Below are positions 37,487-49,500 of a stretch of 64,000 nt of DNA, piece after piece. This DNA is from Liolophura sinensis (taxonomy: Eukaryota; Mollusca; Polyplacophora; Chitonida; Chitonidae). The stretch is from contig NC_088295.1 in assembly GCF_032854445.1 (NCBI RefSeq), positions 30,250,470 to 30,314,469 of the forward strand, given 5' to 3'. How positions within the stretch are numbered: the stretch's first letter is position 1; every line of letters begins with the position of its first letter. Made by a program: the position numbers and the translations under genes. The notes under the pieces were generated by a model, which made no database searches, was not told the DNA's origin, and was given only the letters and a program-made list of their open reading frames with translations.

Positions 37487-40243
37487 CTGTAAACAAAAGA
37501 TAAATTTCTTAAGTTCAGTGCCGTTCAGTAGATACATGTACAATATTCATGAGTATGCGTTCGGAAGTCAAATCAACTTTGGCTGAAATATACCACATTG
37601 TTTCATGGTTGGTTAGGGCGCAGACCATATATGTTAAATGTTGACTTCTTGAATGCCGCTGAACAAACAACGTTTTACACCATATATAATCGTCACTTAT
37701 TTAAACCGAAGCGGAATTTGAATTATACTTACCATATACCAATCGGAATACGTTTTGACGTCACGACACATTTTTAGTGCATGTCTTATTTCGGCTTCCA
37801 TTTCAGTTGAGGGAAATCCCAAATTGTTGTCAAGACGCTGAACAATCTCCTCCATGCTTAAGCCACTTGGTCGCGCAACGTTTATGAAAGCAACCTGTTG
37901 AGTGGCATAAAAACACCATACTTCAACACACTGATCATGAAATAAATGTCTTTCATTAGTTTGGTTCTCATACTTAAGCTTATAGACAGGGACTTACAGC
38001 TTCTAATCCATCTAATAAACAAGAGGTACGTGTTATAAACACGAATGTTGTTACCTATTCTGATAAAAGTAGTTAAAAGATAAAATGCAATAATAAAATG
38101 TACATTTACCTGTACAATAAGTCGCCGTTTTTCCTTGTTTGTCATGTTAAAAGTATTCTCTAGTAAGTAGCTTTTATCCTCGCTTGAATCACCTAAGCGA
38201 TGATTCTCCTGCACCAGTTGCAGCACGTTTCTGCGCCGAGCCTCTGACAAGAAGACGCAGGAAACATTACGCCAGCTGAAATGTAACAAAGATTCATTTA
38301 GTAAGCACAAATCACACAGGATCATTACGTATCATCCCCATTAATATACGTGAGGGATGAGGAATGGTCTATTATTGCAAAAGCATTCCTACAGGTAAAA
38401 TTACATAACACAGTCATTACAAGCGAGTCGAACAGGGATGACTGGCTATGAGCTCATCGCCACATTGATGATGCTTTCTAGCGGAAGCAAGCCCTATGAG
38501 TGCCTTTGTATGTAGACAACAGTCCTAATTTTCATCTGGTATCCATGAATGTGCTTGCGCCAGGTAAATATTATTTTCAAAGATTCAACACTTTTGCATC
38601 TACTTATTTATTGATTGTTCACAACTTACCTAAACTTTGAAGTCACTGTCAGCAGCATAAGCCATTCTTCAAGATAAGGACAGCGCGCCTTATGTCGGGT
38701 CAAAGGGTCATCGAGGAATGCCTGTAATGCACAAAAGAAAACTGCATCGTTAAAAAAAACCCGTAAATTCCACTTATGTCATTACAATATTTGTTTTGTG
38801 GATAATACATATAATCTGCTTTATTTATTTATTTATTTGATTGGTGTTTTACGCCGTGCTCAAGAATATTTCTCTTACACGACGGCGGCAAGCATTATGG
38901 TGGGAGGAAACCCGGCAATATGCTTCATCATCCGCATATTTCTAATTACATGTATACCCAATGCCACCTTGCATGTTCAGAATTTTTAACCATAAATCTA
39001 ATTATAAGAAGCGCGCTAAAAATGTAAATAATTTCGCAGAACCGTGATCTATATATCAGTTGAACACTGGCGTTTAAGAAACAGCAAACATTCCAACAGC
39101 TAAACATAAAGACCATCAATACTAATGACAGGTCGGTATGTATATCCTCATTTGGCTTACCTGTATTTTCTGGTCAATCATATCCTGCAGGCTAGGATAC
39201 GTGTTCACCGCCCATAGAAACAGCCGATGTAACTGGAAAAACCCCGCCAGCAAAGTGCCACTGCCCTCCAGAGCTCCACAAAAGTCTTCTATAGTTGTGG
39301 CCATAACATTTGGAAGGAAATCCACGACCCATTCCTCTATCTTTGGCTTTTTGCTAATTCTCAAGTGTAAACTCAAGTCTTGGAATATGGTCTTTAAAGA
39401 GTTTTCAAACTCCTCCTGAATACAGTCTGCCTGATTCTCGTTTATCACCAGTGGCAAAAAGTGAGTTATCTCTTCATTGGTAGAACTGCGTACATAGTTT
39501 GCCTCTTTCATGTTCTTAAAGGCTTTGAGCGTTAGCACCTCACATGGAGACGACCAAAATTTGCGTTTGTTTGGGCCGTGATAGTCTAACCCAAAGCCAT
39601 AGATATCGTCGGTTGACTCCGGTCTGCTGTTGGCGTCGTATCGTTGTCGTGATACATAGCACGTTATGGCCGGCAGACATGGAGGTGAACAGGACGATGT
39701 GGAAGCACCGGCAGAGTCTGTAGTCACGGGTTCCAGCAGAGGAGGGAATGGTGTCTCTGTTGTATGGCCACAATCTTCACATTTTAATTTCGGGTCGGTT
39801 AACAGTTCACGGTTGGTGCCCTTCTCCCCTGCATTGTATTGGGACAAAAACGATGCTATGTTTATGAGAATGGTTTGGATTGTGTAGCTTGGGCTCCAGT
39901 TGAATCCTTGTTCATCCCTCCATTCGTTGTGATAATTTTCATAGTCTGATAATATGGAAAGGCAAAAGTTCATACCCTTTGTGCCTGTTTTGTATGCACC
40001 ATATGGACTGGTCAGACCGAAAGGCAAAAAGTCTGCAGACGGTGGTTTAAAAGGGTACTGTTCTGGGATGAAAAGAATAACATGAAAGGGTACATCATTG
40101 CAGATTATGTTACAGTGCCACTCGAATAGGTTGTCCTCGAGAGGAATGGCTGAAATTCCCGAAATAGCAGATTCTTTGAGTTCCCTAAGATCACCTAAGA
40201 GGCGCTTCATGGCAGCTGTGCGCGTATGGTTTACTGACGTCAT
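36941..40243 (-). CDS. Ubc6/UBE2J-like E2 domain protein with long C-terminal extension
   Basis: The coding sequence joins 40243..39161, 38721..38630, 38275..38110, 37894..37733 and 37486..36941 on the minus strand. Every junction is GT-AG and all phases agree, giving 682 residues. Residues about 12-135 form an E2 fold: an N-terminal helix KRLLGDLRELKES, then YPFKPPSADFLPFGLTSPYG, a likely catalytic Cys94 in NFCLSIL, and WSPSYTIQTIL at 116-126. The usual HPN tripeptide is absent; SPYGAY sits where UBE2J/Ubc6 proteins have TPNGRF, so I infer that class. No C-terminal membrane anchor is seen, unlike UBE2J. A CEDCGH motif (155-160) follows the domain. The rest is mostly helical, unrecognised, with a basic stretch EKRKRQQKKAKKEAK near residue 550 that could be a nuclear signal. 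The chosen start is the first ATG after the splice acceptor at 40335. Expected role: ubiquitin transfer; substrate unknown. Confidence 0.85.
37733..37894 (-). CDS. E2-like gene, exon 5
   Basis: A 162-bp exon in phase 0 at both ends, with acceptor ACTCAACAG and donor ATG|GTAAGT. It encodes VAFINVARPSGLSMEEIVQ and a charged helical stretch ending SDWYM. Confidence 0.8.
38110..38275 (-). CDS. E2-like gene, exon 4
   Basis: A 166-bp exon with acceptor TTACATTTCAG and donor CAG|GTAAAT. It encodes a predicted helical segment containing SEARRRNVLQLVQENHRLG and NMTNKEKRRLIVQ, ending in phase 0. Confidence 0.8.
38630..38721 (-). CDS. E2-like gene, exon 3
   Basis: A 92-bp exon with acceptor GCATTACAG and donor TTTAG|GTAAGT. 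It encodes FLDDPLTRHKARCPYLEEW and continues phase 0 to phase 2. Its terminal AG is completed by the C that opens the next exon. Confidence 0.8.
38820..38924 (-). repeat. SINE family 1 tail inside an intron of the E2-like gene
   Basis: TTTATTTATTTGATTGGTGT through GTGGGAGGAAACCCGGC. It is in the same orientation as the host gene and lies between coding exons 2 and 3. Confidence 0.85.
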
Positions 40244-40335
40244 AATGACGGTATCCGTCACAAAACTGTCAAGAATCACTGCGGTTACGGGCAGACAGTG
40301 ACGAATGCGACTTCTCCGTTTAAAGTGAACGTCAA
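39161..40335 (-). CDS. E2-like gene, exon 2 (first coding exon, includes 5' UTR)
   Basis: The acceptor is a pyrimidine tract ending CCCCAACAG, and the donor is CAG|GTAAGC. The first 92 bases are 5' UTR; the ATG lies in ATGACGTCAG. The exon encodes the whole E2 domain, the CEDCGH motif, a Ser/Thr/Pro-rich linker (about residues 165-195) and the first part of the extension, including KFWSSPCEVLTLKAFKNM. It ends in phase 0. An open frame extends upstream of this ATG into the intron, but the acceptor interrupts it. Confidence 0.85.
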
Positions 40336-40833
40336 CTGTTGGGGAAGATAAAACAAATAATTCCATAAAAATAACATCTTAATTGCATGCGCTTTCCTAA
40401 AACACATAATAACACATTCCTTTCGTTTAATTCAAGAATACAGACAGTCTCTAATACAAAAAAGTGACGTTCGACCATTACTGAGAATATTTAATATATT
40501 TCTCATCATATCGCCTGTTTGTACGTGGTGGGGTGGGGTCACAGATTGTCAATGACATATAACTGAGCCAAAAACATATTACAAAAGCATTTTGATGCTA
40601 TAAGTAGCACATTTCAACGGAACCATATGAACAGCATAAGTCTACTATGAAGATTACAATATTAGCTCTGCTGTGTTTGCCATTCATTTCAGTTCAGTAT
40701 AGGTGATAATAGGATAATGTGTGAATAAAGTGCCTGTCGATGCCTGGTTTTACTCTCCAAGCTTTAGTCTTTATGTCTAGAACAGAATACACAACACGGC
40801 GATGATGATCTGGCAAAAGCTCTGTGGTATTAC

Positions 40834-40912
40834 CTGAACGAAGTCCAGATTTGATTTGTCAATCGAAGACAAGCTTCACACCCTCATCAGAGGCAGTTTG
40901 AAGCGCTGACTG
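40834..40912 (-). other. Predicted 5' non-coding exon 1 of the E2-like gene
   Basis: A strong donor (GTTCAG|GTAATA) lies about 80 bases downstream of a TATA box. The exon has an in-frame stop if spliced to the coding exon, so it is probably untranslated. It contains a three-codon upstream ORF (ATG AGG GTG TGA, 40887..40876). The 5' boundary is inferred from the TATA spacing only. Confidence 0.5.
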
Positions 40913-40934
40913 GATTTCACAACACGTCGCTCCG

Positions 40935-40960
40935 TTTTTATAAGGTAGCGTCTGACGTCA
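40935..40960 (-). promoter_or_regulatory. Core promoter: CRE palindrome plus TATA box
   Basis: On the minus strand the palindrome TGACGTCA (40953..40960) is followed after ten bases by TATAAAAA (40935..40942). The spacing to the predicted exon 1 and its donor is that of a TATA-driven promoter. It suggests CREB/ATF-type control, by inference. Confidence 0.55.
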
Positions 40961-41519
40961 CTGTATCGACCAGGCTTCGCTCTGACCTGCCAGAGCCGTG
41001 TTCAGACTTGTTGGGCTATTTTTAGTGGTATGACCCGCTTACGTGATTCTGCTTACCTAGCGCTAGGTCGAGTTTCGCCTCTGATACACTATGAGCAGAC
41101 ATGCGGATATAGACTTGCGGTATCCTTCCTATTCACCACCCTAAATTGTAAATTCAGTTTTGTGTTTTGTGTTTTAATCATATATAAGCAACTTATTAGG
41201 CGATGTTCAATAGTGGTATTTATACAAACATAACTTACGAGATAAATGAAGTATAATAGCAGCAGGGGGATTTAGAAAACAAAACAACACTGTCTTACAC
41301 CTGGTTTGAGTACGGCTATAAGATTAACAGGTCATGTCATGTTAAACATACGGCTAACATGTGCATGGTTGTGCTGTATAGTATGTGCCCAGAATATGAT
41401 GGTAGAAAACTAGATACAATCTTTAATTAGCTGAAGAGGATATTTCTGTATTTATATCTACAGATATTCTATTTCTATTTATATCTATTTTATATCTTCT
41501 TGCTCTTTTCTTTCATTCA

Positions 41520-41682
41520 GGTTCCCTTTCCTCATGGCTGCATTTCCCCAAAATGCCCCCACTCAACCGACAACGTCATCTACACACACACACTCACAAA
41601 CAAATGGCAGTCAAATAAATATTAATACCATACAAGATAAAAAAAATCATTATGGTTACAGTAATAACACTCATTTTAATTA
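41520..41682 (+). other. Short Thr/Asn/Gln-rich ORF after a strong splice acceptor
   Basis: The acceptor CTTTTCTTTCATTCAG is followed by a 49-codon ORF starting MAAFPQNAPTQPTTSS and ending in TAA. It lies between the two divergent genes. It may be a non-coding stretch of low complexity. Confidence 0.15.
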
Positions 41683-41710
41683 AGAAGTGTCTGGTCCAGT
41701 ATACGATTAT

Positions 41711-41778
41711 ACATAATTTATATATTTATTTGATCGGTGTTTTCCGCCGTTCTCAAGAATATTTTATTTATAAGACTG
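41711..41778 (-). repeat. SINE family 1 tail fragment
   Basis: ATTTATTTGATCGGTGTTTT and CGTTCTCAAGAATATTTTA. Confidence 0.7.
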
Positions 41779-42607
41779 TGCACTGAGACCTCAGTAAGTA
41801 GCGCTTTTCTTGAAGCCGAACCATCAAATCGTAATTTTATGAGAAACACTAAAGTGTTGTATCCTTCTATGAGAGTTGTCCCCTCTATTGTCATATAAAA
41901 TGTTTTGCAAGTCCACTTAAGGCAGGCGCAGCAACACATTAGAGAGCCTTAACACATATTAAGTGTGCCGGGATCAAATTATGCGGTGTGAACAGTACGG
42001 TAGAGTAGTTCATAATAGTCCCACGTACTCTACGATAAAAGTTATGCTTATTGGTATGGTTATCAAATATCAAAGGCCATGGTGCACTTATTCTATGGCT
42101 GTTTGATCGGGTGTACATGTGTATAACATGAACCCCAGTGGGACCAGGGCTGGAGTCGTATTCTTTTACGTAGTCCCAAGAATAAATGTATACGCAATAC
42201 ACTAACACAGATCTATGCTCTCTGTAAAAGAATCTATCGAATTAATAGTGGCGTTGTTAAAGCGAGTGTCAAGTGCTTTCTTTTGACATACAGGTAACTA
42301 AGTAAATAGCAAGCTGCATAATCACATGATTTATGTCTCGAACATTGTAGGCCTATGTTGCATTTAGGTTCTAATATATCTTTGGAAACATATACATAAA
42401 CTCGTCAAATATCATCGTATACAATAGTATCTGCAAGTATCATCATCCCTCTATGCGCACTTGTGTCTACACCAGTCTCCCATCACATCCTTCAGTATAT
42501 AGACTCCATGCAGTATGCTTACTGACACGTGTATCTGTGTTCACAGCGGTCACGTTATATAAACTTCAGTATTTCAAACTTGTTTCAGTGTCTCTGCCCA
42601 AACTATA

Positions 42608-42793
42608 TAGACGACTGTATCTCTACGTACATGTACAGCAGTGTCTTTATAAATACCTGTATCTCTACATACACCAGTGTCTCTATAAACACCTGTATCT
42701 CTGCATACACCAGTTTCTCTATAAACACCTGTATGTCTGCGTACACCAGTGTCTATAAACAGCTGTATCTCTGCATACACCAGTGTCTATAAA
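42608..42793. repeat. 33-36-bp minisatellite, five copies
   Basis: CTGTATCTCTGCATACACCA, then GTGTCTCTATAAACAC. The unit length is a multiple of three, so open frames run through on both strands; none shows other signs of coding. Confidence 0.88.
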
Positions 42794-43134
42794 CGGAATT
42801 ACTAACGGAATTTATGTCGCTTATGTACACTAGGAATAGAATAGGTCCAAGAAGTGACCCTTGGGGAACTCTTTTTTGTCTCTTGCTGGCACTGGCTTTT
42901 CATATAGAGAGACAAATACCATAACAAACCATACTGGTTTGAGCAAATTAAACCACGTGGCACAATGGTTCTAAAATCAAATAGAACACTGGCTTTATGA
43001 GTGAAATTTGTATTCCATCCGTGCATGGGTCACTATTTTTTAAACTATTGATGGCGTCTCTTATTTCAATCAGCTTGCAATGACTTAAATGAGTTGAAGT
43101 TTGCTTGAAGTTTGAAATCTATTTGGTTTCAAAA

Positions 43135-43280
43135 ATAGAGTGATATTTCAAGCATTTAAGCTAACGATATATCAGATATCAGGTTTTTAAGTTCTAAAAA
43201 CTATATGTGTTAACAATGTGACATTTCAAACATTTAAGCTAATGGTAAATGAGGAGTCACGTTTTCAAGTGGTAAAAAAA
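43135..43280. repeat. Tandem duplication of about 78 bp upstream of the transporter gene
   Basis: GTGATATTTCAAGCATTTAA, then GCTAACG and a TTTTTAAGTTCTAAAAA segment, are repeated as GTGACATTTCAAACATTTAA, GCTAATG and TTTTCAAGTGGTAAAAAA. The second copy ends just before the candidate TATA box. Confidence 0.6.
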
Positions 43281-43301
43281 ATCCACATAAGCTTTAGCCA
43301 T

Positions 43302-43309
43302 TATATAAG
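43302..43309 (+). promoter_or_regulatory. SLC5A7-like: Candidate TATA box upstream of the choline transporter-like gene
   Basis: TATATAAG lies about 63 bases before the ATG. If used, the 5' UTR would be about 40 bases. An upstream non-coding exon is equally possible. Confidence 0.3.
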
Positions 43310-43371
43310 ATGAACACTATGTATCTCTGTTATAAAGCAAGTGTAACATATTAACCTGATTAATCGTCATA

Positions 43372-43546
43372 ATGGCAGAAATGGCTGTATCCGTGGCTGG
43401 GCTGATCGCAGTCATCGTCTTCTATGTGGCCATTCTGGTGGTGGGAATCATTGCAGGCCGGAAAACTACACGTACTCAAGACACGAACGAGATGTTTCTG
43501 GCCAACCGGAACATGGGGGCGCTAGTAGCATTTTTTACCTTGACAG
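43372..43546 (+). CDS. SLC5A7-like: Choline transporter-like, exon 1
   Basis: This exon starts at ATG, with no other in-frame ATG close upstream, and encodes TM1 ([20 protein letters not shown]) and [20 protein letters not shown]. The donor is ACAG|GTATGT, phase 1. Confidence 0.85.
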
Positions 43547-46500
43547 GTATGTTTATTTGACGCATATATATGCTGCAACATTACTTCATTACTTCAACAC
43601 TACTACATTACCACATCGTGGAAATAAACAGAACAAATTCATCCACAGGCATATGATCGTTGATAAATCAACCTGTCGCCATGAACATACAATGGAATAG
43701 TCTCAGTCAAAATGTCGCTACTTTTAAGTGAGTGGTATCTTGGACAATATCCCTGTCATCAATGGCCCTTTATTTACATGTATGATACTTGTGTGATATG
43801 TAACTGTTTTGTTTTTGTAGCAACGATGGTTGGGGGAGGTTTTATTAATGGAACAGCGGAAATGATGTACACTTCGGGGTTTGTATGGGTCCAGGCACCC
43901 ATAGGATACAATCTGGCTCTCATTATAGGTAAGTAATGAGTTCAGGCGGAAGGGTAGATATTTGCTTTTGTCATATGTTACTTTTAACAGAGAAGACAAG
44001 GCTAGACCAAATTTATATTTTCATCGATAAATTGTCTCACATAAAGCGTACCTTTTAATTATTTTTGTGGTGTTGTACAACCGATATATCTCAGTTATAA
44101 AAGCAAAATCGATTAATGTCAATTTTAACCAATCAGGCGGAAATTATTTTTATAACCCGAGAGTACACCTGTTTCACCTTTGAGGCATATGAACGTGGAG
44201 TAAGAGGTACCTAAGATCGTGTTTCCGGATTCTCTAACTTTGCGTATCCAATGACCAAGTAAGAGTTCAAAATTAGAGTTGATTTATGTAGTTACCAAAT
44301 ATACCTGAGCAAAATGACTGTGGCTCTTTAGGTCTGTTTCTACACCTCTGCCGAAATAACTAAGGTTATCGTTATATTTTTTTTCTTTTAAATATCGACC
44401 TAATTAAAACTAGCTTATTAACACATTAACTTTGTGTGCTGCTAATTTATTGCTGATATATGGGCAATCTCGATCAAGGTTGAAGGAAACTAGATATAAT
44501 CATGAGATACGTGACGACACGACCGCAAATTCACAATAGCTGTGACGTCCCATGAAAAGCTGATGTCGTCTCAGGTCCTCCCTTATGTGAACGCTTCTAC
44601 TAAAAGATGGGACGTCAAAATAGAGACACAAATATACAGCCACTTTCTTCTAGATGGAACATCGTTCATCTATAATGTATATTTGTACAGTCTAATATGG
44701 TACATTACCTGGTACCAGCTTGGAACACAGATTGTACCATATTCTAACCATAACTGATTAATTAGCCTAACTGCTTTAGCCACTTGAAATAGTGCTAACA
44801 TCTGGCTTATCCCTATTTGCTGACCCTGGTTGATTAGCCTCACTGCTTTAGCCACTTGCAATAGTTCAAACACCTGGCTTATTAACATCTGCTGACCCTT
44901 GTTAATTAGACTCACTGCTTTAGCGACTTGCAATAGTGCTAACATCTGGCTTATCCGTATTTGCTGATCCTGGTTACATTCAAGGAAACAATCTCTTAAT
45001 TTTTAACAGGAAATATAATCTCTGAGTGATTCTGGGTGATATTTTCTGTTATTATAACATAATAATGTGATGTTAGTAGTAATGTTAGTCATAATGTCAT
45101 GTTAGTCTTATACAATCTCCAAGTTAAATTAACAGAATACCCTGAATATTATTAGTGTCTGCTGCGTTAACAAAATATATTCTAGCGTCGCTCAGACATG
45201 AGACTTTCTGTTACATGTGAATTCAAATGATTATGTTCGATTATAAGAGTAATAATGCTCAAATGAATTCATGCAGCCAGTGACTCTAGAAGGTGAGCTT
45301 ATCTAATTCACCCATTTGACACAAAAGCTCAAACTCGCATGAACGGCCACGCGCGTGAGAAGAAAAACACCAAGGAGATAACTTTACATGTATCTGAACG
45401 CTGCAGAGGGGTGGATTATCTCCCCTTAAACGAACAATCATTATATTCTTATATACTTACGTTCTCATATAGTGTATTGTATTTATAAAACAACATTTAT
45501 TTTTTTAGCACGTTTTGTTTCATTGCAGGCGGTTTCCTTCTTTGCCGAGAAAGTCAGGCGTTCTGGTTACGTGACTATGTTTGATCCTTTCCAGAACAAG
45601 TATGGTACGCGGATAGGAGCATTACTATTTATCCTCAGTTGCTGGGAGATTTGTTCTGACGGCATCCATACTATCCGCTCTTGGTATGATCGTACTCTTG
45701 TAGTCTATGTTTCTTAATTTCGTAGCTTTCCATTGGTTAATATTCATTGGATAAGTTACCCCATTCGTCGAATACAGCCTCGTTGTTTGTTTGTTTTTTG
45801 TTTGTTTTTGTTTTTGTTTTTTTTTGTCTTTTCTGTTCAAGCCTCCCTACGGAGTAACGCTTATTTCAAAATGTTCTAATGGTTCAGCAGCTAACAACAA
45901 CAGCGTGAAGAAATATTTCTCATAGCATCGTTTTAAGACAATTATATTGACTACATAGCAGTTCACATAGGGGAAATATTTTCTATTCAACCATTCAACG
46001 AATGTCCCGAGCTGGGCCTTCCTATCTTCTTATCGTGTGAGTCGTGACGTCGGTTTCGACGTCACAGTGTCCATTTAAAAACAGCATGCTTTCTGGTGAG
46101 GGTAATATAGATTTTTATAAAACGTTTAATTGATAAATAAAATCTACGCACTGATTTTGAACAGCTAGCCTTAAATTACCTGAATCTGGTACAGCCTGCC
46201 TGGTCAGCCGTTTTCGAAACTAAAAGCTCTTTTTCGTGAGAAATATTCATACTGTGTGATAAAACAAGCGTGTAAACGAAGTGCACAAAATGCTAAAACA
46301 TTACGCACACGCCATTCTACGTACTGAAGAGTACAAATGAATCGTATCTGATTTGCCCTGCTTCCTGTCACCAGGTGCGTCGTTGTCCGTCATTCTGGGT
46401 CTTAACGCCACCATATCCATCATCATTTTCGGCCTGTATCGCTGTAGCGTACACTTTCCTGGGTGGTCTGTATTCCCGTGCGTTACACAGACGTCCTGCA

Positions 46501-49500
46501 GATGATATGCATAGCATTAGGATTGGTGAGAGATTGAGCGTGTCAGAACCAGGTTTTTTTAAGATATATGTTCCTTATTTTTTTCCTTATTTATTTGTTT
46601 CTTTTGTTTGTTTGTTTGTGTGTGTATTTGATTGGTGTATAAAGGGCATTCAAGAATATTTCACTAACAGAATCATAATGTCAAATCCGGTACCTGGCGG
46701 CGGCCAGCAGTCCGGTAGGAGGAAACCGACTCCGGGGAAACACTCGACCATCCACATTTTGAGGCAATGCACTTCTTGTCCATATTGCTTGCAGAGAGTT
46801 TAGTGTGCACTGAAACATCACTAGACAGTTAAGTCTAACTTTGCCAAGACGGTTGTTCCACCTAAATTCCAACAGGTATTCTCTCTAATTCGCCCATACA
46901 GATACATAGTGTTGTCATAATGTTAAACATCTCCACTGCTATTATTATTTTGTTATAAACCATCGGTTAGATAGGCTTTTCAAGTTGTTAGTGCTCTTGC
47001 ATTGAAGGCTATCCTTGCAGGCTCCAGACAAACGCCTGACGTAATGTATACATGGACAAACCTCCTGACTCTGGTATACATGAACAAACCTCCTGACTCC
47101 AGATATACATGGACAAACTGCCTGACTCCAAATATACATGACCAATCTTCCTGACTCCAGGCATACCTGACATACCCTGACTAGATGTACCTGACAAACC
47201 TCCTGACTCCAGGCATGCCTGACAACTTCCTGGCTCCAGGCATGCCTGAAAAACCCTCCTGACTTCAGGGTTGTACCTGACTAACCAGCGGACTTCATGT
47301 ATACCTGACAATCTTCCTAACTTCAGGCATGCCTGAAAACCTCCTGACTCCAGATATACCCGATAAACCCTCCTGACTTCATGCATACCTGACAAACCTC
47401 CTGACTCTAGGTATACCTAATAAACCTCCTGACTCCAGGTGAATGCCCAGAAGTGAATGATCCGTTTGAAATAAAGATTCTCCAGTAATTCATTCAAATA
47501 CACATGAAATTATGATATTATTCTATATATGCGATAGCACAATATCACGCAAGGTCAGTCAGAAATATACGTGCGCTACATTTACATGAGACTAGCTACC
47601 TGTGGAATCCTCACTTAATAAATGTAAGCGCATCCTTTTTCAGTTTCTAGCCTTCCCTTTTGCTTTGACAAACGACGCTGTGGATCTGAGCACTTTATCT
47701 GTCCGGTGGAGAGGAGAGGTGAGGACATCAGAGAAGATAGGTCTCTTCCTGGACAGCTACCTTCTTCTCATTATGGGCGGAATTCCATGGCAGGTGGGTC
47801 ATCGTTCAAAATGTCATGAACGCCATGGACGTCGTGGACAGAATGAGCGTTCTGACGTCAGTGCCAGGCCTGCTAGTCGTACATTTAATCACTAGATTAT
47901 ACAAACCCTAATGTATTTTACCGAACCAGAAAAGTATATAAGTGAAATATTCTTGAGCAGGGTGTAAAACACCAATCAAATAGAGAAATAAATATTTCAT
48001 GGAACAAAACATAAGGATATACCTCTTTTGGTGCACATATTGCATACGTAGTATAAACTCAAGTGCTAAAACCATGGTTTTGAAATAAACCATGAAATTT
48101 TTGAAATAAAAATTATATATGTGTATACCCAGCCTCGCTGCCAGACTAACTCGCACAACGTCAAAACCTAAACGTAAGTTTTTATATTAATGTAAAAATA
48201 CGTATGAACTAAACCTCAAACATACATGTTTGTTGACCTAATTAAATTATCATCTGTCCAATAATAATTCCGCGTATTCTGAATTAGTATAGGGGCTTAT
48301 TTACATGGGTCAAGTAATAGGCCTACATCTGTGATTTTATGATTGTCTCCTATTGATAGTTTTTTCATCATGCTCTTTTAAGGAGACATTGGGTTTGTAT
48401 TATATATGCGTATCTCATTAAGTAGAGCATTTTTCCATGAAGCAGTCGCTGAAAAGCTGATTGGAAGAACTATGGTAGTACTTAATATTATGTGTTTGTG
48501 TGGCCATTGTAGTTACTGTGTGTTTTGTGGAACAGGAGCCAAGTTGACAAAACTACGTAAATTTCGTAACTTTCTTCGTACATGACGCTGTCTTGGTTAT
48601 AGCATCAAAAGTCGGCGCCATTTACCAGAAAAGTTACGAAAAATTTATGTAAGTTTTGTAAAAGTCTGTGATAGACAGAAATGGTTTTATAGTTCCTGTC
48701 CGTTTACAGACTTACTTCCAGAGAGTGCTGGCTTGCAGGACTCCACAGATAGCTAAGTGGGCATCAGTTGGTGGCGGAATAGCAGCTGCCATACAGGCGA
48801 TACCACCCATGGCGATTGGAGCCGCAGTTATGGCAGCAGGTAATGCAACGTCTGACCTTAGACAATAATTCATTTTCCATTTTCTTGCATGTTAAAGTTC
48901 AAGTCTCGATGAGCAGTCAATATATTTATAAACCAGCAAACACTCTTCATAAGCTGTTATCCGACTGGTGAGACACCCATGCTATGGGTCATTCATGATG
49001 GATGAATTTGTTATCTGCAACCTGTCAATCACAACACGGATCCTGTGTTGTCAACTACTCAACAGCAGTGTGGAATTTTGATGACGTCTCAAATTCCGCC
49101 GAAGTTTCATCTAATACCTACCAGAAGACACGTGGAAGTCTACGTCAAGGTCAGCAAAATGGCACGAACCAAAGGGCAGAAAATGTAGAAAAGTAGGATC
49201 GAACAAAATCACCGACCACCCGACAACTCCCACCCCCACCCCCCACGCCAAGTAATCCTCTTCCACTTGTGCAAGCGCAGATCTGTATCTCTTGATCTGT
49301 ACCTTAGTCATTTACCATTTTACATCGTTCCGTTTTAACAGAGATGTAACTTTTCAGTACATTTTTTTTTCATAAATGTTTTTGGTAGTCTCTTTTATTT
49401 TTGGTGTTTATTTTACTTTTTATGTACTTGTATGTAATGTTCTTTTAATATTGTCGCGAGAAAAACAAAAATATGCTATTGATATTCATGCATCCACGTG

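Noticed and set aside
39540..39887. Overlapping ORFs of 73-77 codons inside the E2-like exon
   Set aside because: They are shadow frames of the well-supported E2-like coding exon.
46375..46803. 142-codon ORF as an independent gene
   Set aside because: It is transporter exon 4 read partly out of frame and then into the intron and a SINE.
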